Assembly (NCBI GenBank): GCA_035500775.1
Contig: DATJWY010000312.1
Coordinates: forward strand, 1-14,671
DNA from: DATJWY01 sp035500775
GTDB lineage: Bacteria > Pseudomonadota > Alphaproteobacteria > Acetobacterales > Acetobacteraceae
DNA length: 14,671 nucleotides
Reading direction: 5' to 3'
Shown: positions 13,286 to 14,671 of the stretch, one piece after another
How the letters are laid out: every line of letters starts with the position of its first letter
Numbering within the stretch: position 1 is the first letter of the stretch
Notes under the pieces: model-generated
Told to the model about the DNA's origin: nothing
The model's database searches: none
What the model saw: only the letters and a program-made list of their open reading frames with translations
Position numbers and translations under genes: made by a program

Positions 13286-14580
13286 CCCCCGCCGCCCGGC
13301 TCGCCGCCGCCATCGACCTCCTGGAGGCGGTGGAGACGGCGCCGCGTCGCCCCGCCGACGCGGTTGCCAATGATTTCTTCCGTGCCCGCCGTTTCATCGG
13401 CTCGGGCGACCGCCGCGCCATCTCCGACCGCGCCTGGCGCGTGCTGCGCACGCGGCGGCGTCTGGCCTGGTGGCTGGCCCGCGCCGGCGCCCTGCCGACG
13501 CCGCGTCTGCTCGTCGCCGCCTCCCTGCTGCTGGAGGGCTGGACCTTCGCCGGCCTCGCCCAGAGCTTCTCCGGCGGGCGCTACGGGGCCGCGAGCCTGG
13601 AAGGGCCGGAGGCCGCGGCGCTGCGCACCCTGGAGGGGCGCACGCTCGACCACCCGGAGATGCCAGCCGCCGTGCTGCTGGAAGTGCCGGATTGGATTTT
13701 GCCGCATCTCGCCGCGCGCTTCGGCGAGGCGCTGCCGGCCGAGATGGCGGCGATGGCGGAGCCCGCGCCGCTCGATCTCCGCGTGAACCTGCTCAAGGGC
13801 ACGCGGGAGGAGGCGGTCGCGGCGCTGGCGGCGGAAGGGATCGAGGCGGCACCGACGCCTTTCTCCCCCTGGGGCCTGCGCGTGCCCGGCCGGCGGGCGG
13901 TCACCACCGGGGCCGCGTTCCAGTCCGGCGTGGTCGAGATCCAGGACGAGGGCAGCCAGCTCGTCGCGGCGGTCACCGGGGCGCGGCCGGAAATGCGGGT
14001 GGTGGATTGGTGCGCCGGGGCCGGCGGCAAGACGCTGGCGCTCGCCATGAGCATGAAGAATCGCGGCCACATCGTCGCCTGCGACGTCTCGGCGCCGCGC
14101 CTGGACGGCGCGGTGCGGCGGCTGCGCCGCGCCGGGGTGCATAATGTGGAGCGGCATCTGACCGTCCCCGGCGATAAATGGGCGAAGCGCCGGGCCGGCG
14201 GGTTCGACCGCGTGCTGGTCGATGCGCCCTGCACCGGCACCGGCACCTGGCGGCGCAACCCGGATGCGCGGCTCAGGCTGCGAGAGCAGGATTTGCAGGA
14301 ATTGCTGCCGAAGCAGGCGGCGATCCTTGATGAGGCGGCGCGTCTTGTCCGCCCGGGCGGACGCCTCATCTTTGCGACATGCTCACTGCTCACCGAGGAA
14401 AACGAGGCGCAGGTGGCGGGCTTCCTCGCCCGCCATCCGGGTTTCGCGGTCGTGGATCTGGAGCAGGCCTGGGACCTGCCGACGCCGTGCCCCTGCGCCG
14501 GGCCGTATCTCAGCCTGACCCCGCGGCTGCACGGCACGGACGGGTTCTTCGCCGCGGTTCTCGAGCGGACGGCGGTGTAA
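13282..14580 (+). CDS. rsmB: RsmB-type 16S rRNA m5C methyltransferase
   Basis: 432 aa RsmB/NOP2 family enzyme, predicted to methylate 16S rRNA cytosine (C967 in E. coli) with SAM. The N-terminal about 150 residues are helical, NusB-like. PLDLRVNLLKGTREE (163-177) begins the RNA-binding part, QDEGSQLVAAV (221-231) and VVDWCAGAGGKT (240-251) form the SAM site, DAPCTGTGTWRRNPD (314-328) carries Cys317, and FATCSLLTEEN (364-374) carries the catalytic Cys367. Start is GTG 13282, overlapping the HAD stop by 4 nt. GC is very high (48 of 60 bases in 13561-13620). The guaB-rsmB-guaA order is common in alphaproteobacteria, so guaA probably follows. RsmF-like specificity cannot be fully excluded, but the N-terminal domain favours RsmB. 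Confidence 0.9.
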   Translation: MTPAARLAAAIDLLEAVETAPRRPADAVANDFFRARRFIGSGDRRAISDRAWRVLRTRRRLAWWLARAGALPTPRLLVAASLLLEGWTFAGLAQSFSGGRYGAASLEGPEAAALRTLEGRTLDHPEMPAAVLLEVPDWILPHLAARFGEALPAEMAAMAEPAPLDLRVNLLKGTREEAVAALAAEGIEAAPTPFSPWGLRVPGRRAVTTGAAFQSGVVEIQDEGSQLVAAVTGARPEMRVVDWCAGAGGKTLALAMSMKNRGHIVACDVSAPRLDGAVRRLRRAGVHNVERHLTVPGDKWAKRRAGGFDRVLVDAPCTGTGTWRRNPDARLRLREQDLQELLPKQAAILDEAARLVRPGGRLIFATCSLLTEENEAQVAGFLARHPGFAVVDLEQAWDLPTPCPCAGPYLSLTPRLHGTDGFFAAVLERTAV

Positions 14581-14597
14581 GCGCCGGAAAGGCAAGG

Positions 14598-14671
14598 CGA
14601 GGGCTCTGCCCTCGACCCGCTGGGGCCTTGAGGCCCCAGACCCCCAATAATTTGTGCGGGTCCGGGGGCGC
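14598..14671. repeat. Family I palindromic repeat after rsmB (second unit cut by window end)
   Basis: Hairpin 1 is CGAGGGC-TCT-GCCCTCG (14598-14614). ACCCG follows, then hairpin 2 (14620-14639, 9-bp stem CTGGGGCCT/AGGCCCCAG) and ACCCCC. After an AT-rich spacer (AATAATTTGT), 14656-14671 starts a unit in the opposite orientation (GCGGGTCCGGGGGC). This is the same inverted-pair layout as at 7337-7438. It starts 18 nt after the rsmB stop and may also end its transcript. Confidence 0.75.

Noticed and set aside
13081..14157. Open frame antisense to HAD/rsmB
   Set aside because: Low-complexity Arg/Gly/Ala product spanning two real genes; no motif.

Overview
The window is high-GC DNA from an alphaproteobacterium. 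The gene order ppx/gppA - rlmE - guaB - rsmB, a kumamolisin-type acid protease and the style of the intergenic palindromes suggest an acidophilic member of Rhodospirillales/Acetobacteraceae. That placement is inferred from gene content and composition, not from a database match.

Left region (1-4789), surface-glycan genes with visibly lower GC than the rest. A 17-codon gene tail is followed on + by a PIG-L deacetylase and a SPASM-like radical SAM enzyme. These converge, across a perfect GC hairpin (2000-2024), on two - strand genes: a GT4 glycosyltransferase and a Wzx/WzxC-type flippase. Together they look like part of a cluster that builds, modifies and flips a polysaccharide or glycolipid. 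A 27-codon frame lies between the PIG-L and radical SAM genes, in the same frame as the latter.

Junction (4786-5360). On the - strand there is a decayed ribbon-helix-helix (FitA/Arc-type) antitoxin whose stop codon overlaps the GT4 start as ATGA. Next to it is an intact tRNA-Gln(CUG) with encoded CCA. Base composition changes at about this point, so the tRNA may mark the edge of a transferred or variable region.

Right region (5359-14671), core genes with one accessory insert. Ppx/GppA phosphatase and RlmE are followed by about 3.5 kb that is not usual in this neighbourhood: a kumamolisin-like S53 peptidase (+) and a DUF3313-type lipoprotein (-). The core order then resumes with guaB, a HAD-type 2-haloacid dehalogenase and rsmB, which overlaps the HAD gene by 4 nt (GTGA). 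guaA would be expected just beyond the window. These core genes act in GTP supply, polyphosphate/(p)ppGpp turnover and rRNA methylation.

Two repeat families sit in the gaps. Family I is a double-hairpin palindromic unit that occurs as inverted pairs around an AT-rich spacer (7337-7438, and 14598 to the window end), with paired changes that keep the stems. Family II is a 60-bp direct repeat (9625-9684 and 10791-10850, 51/60 identical); one copy lies in the guaB leader. No CRISPR array, intact insertion sequence, phage gene or defence system was found.
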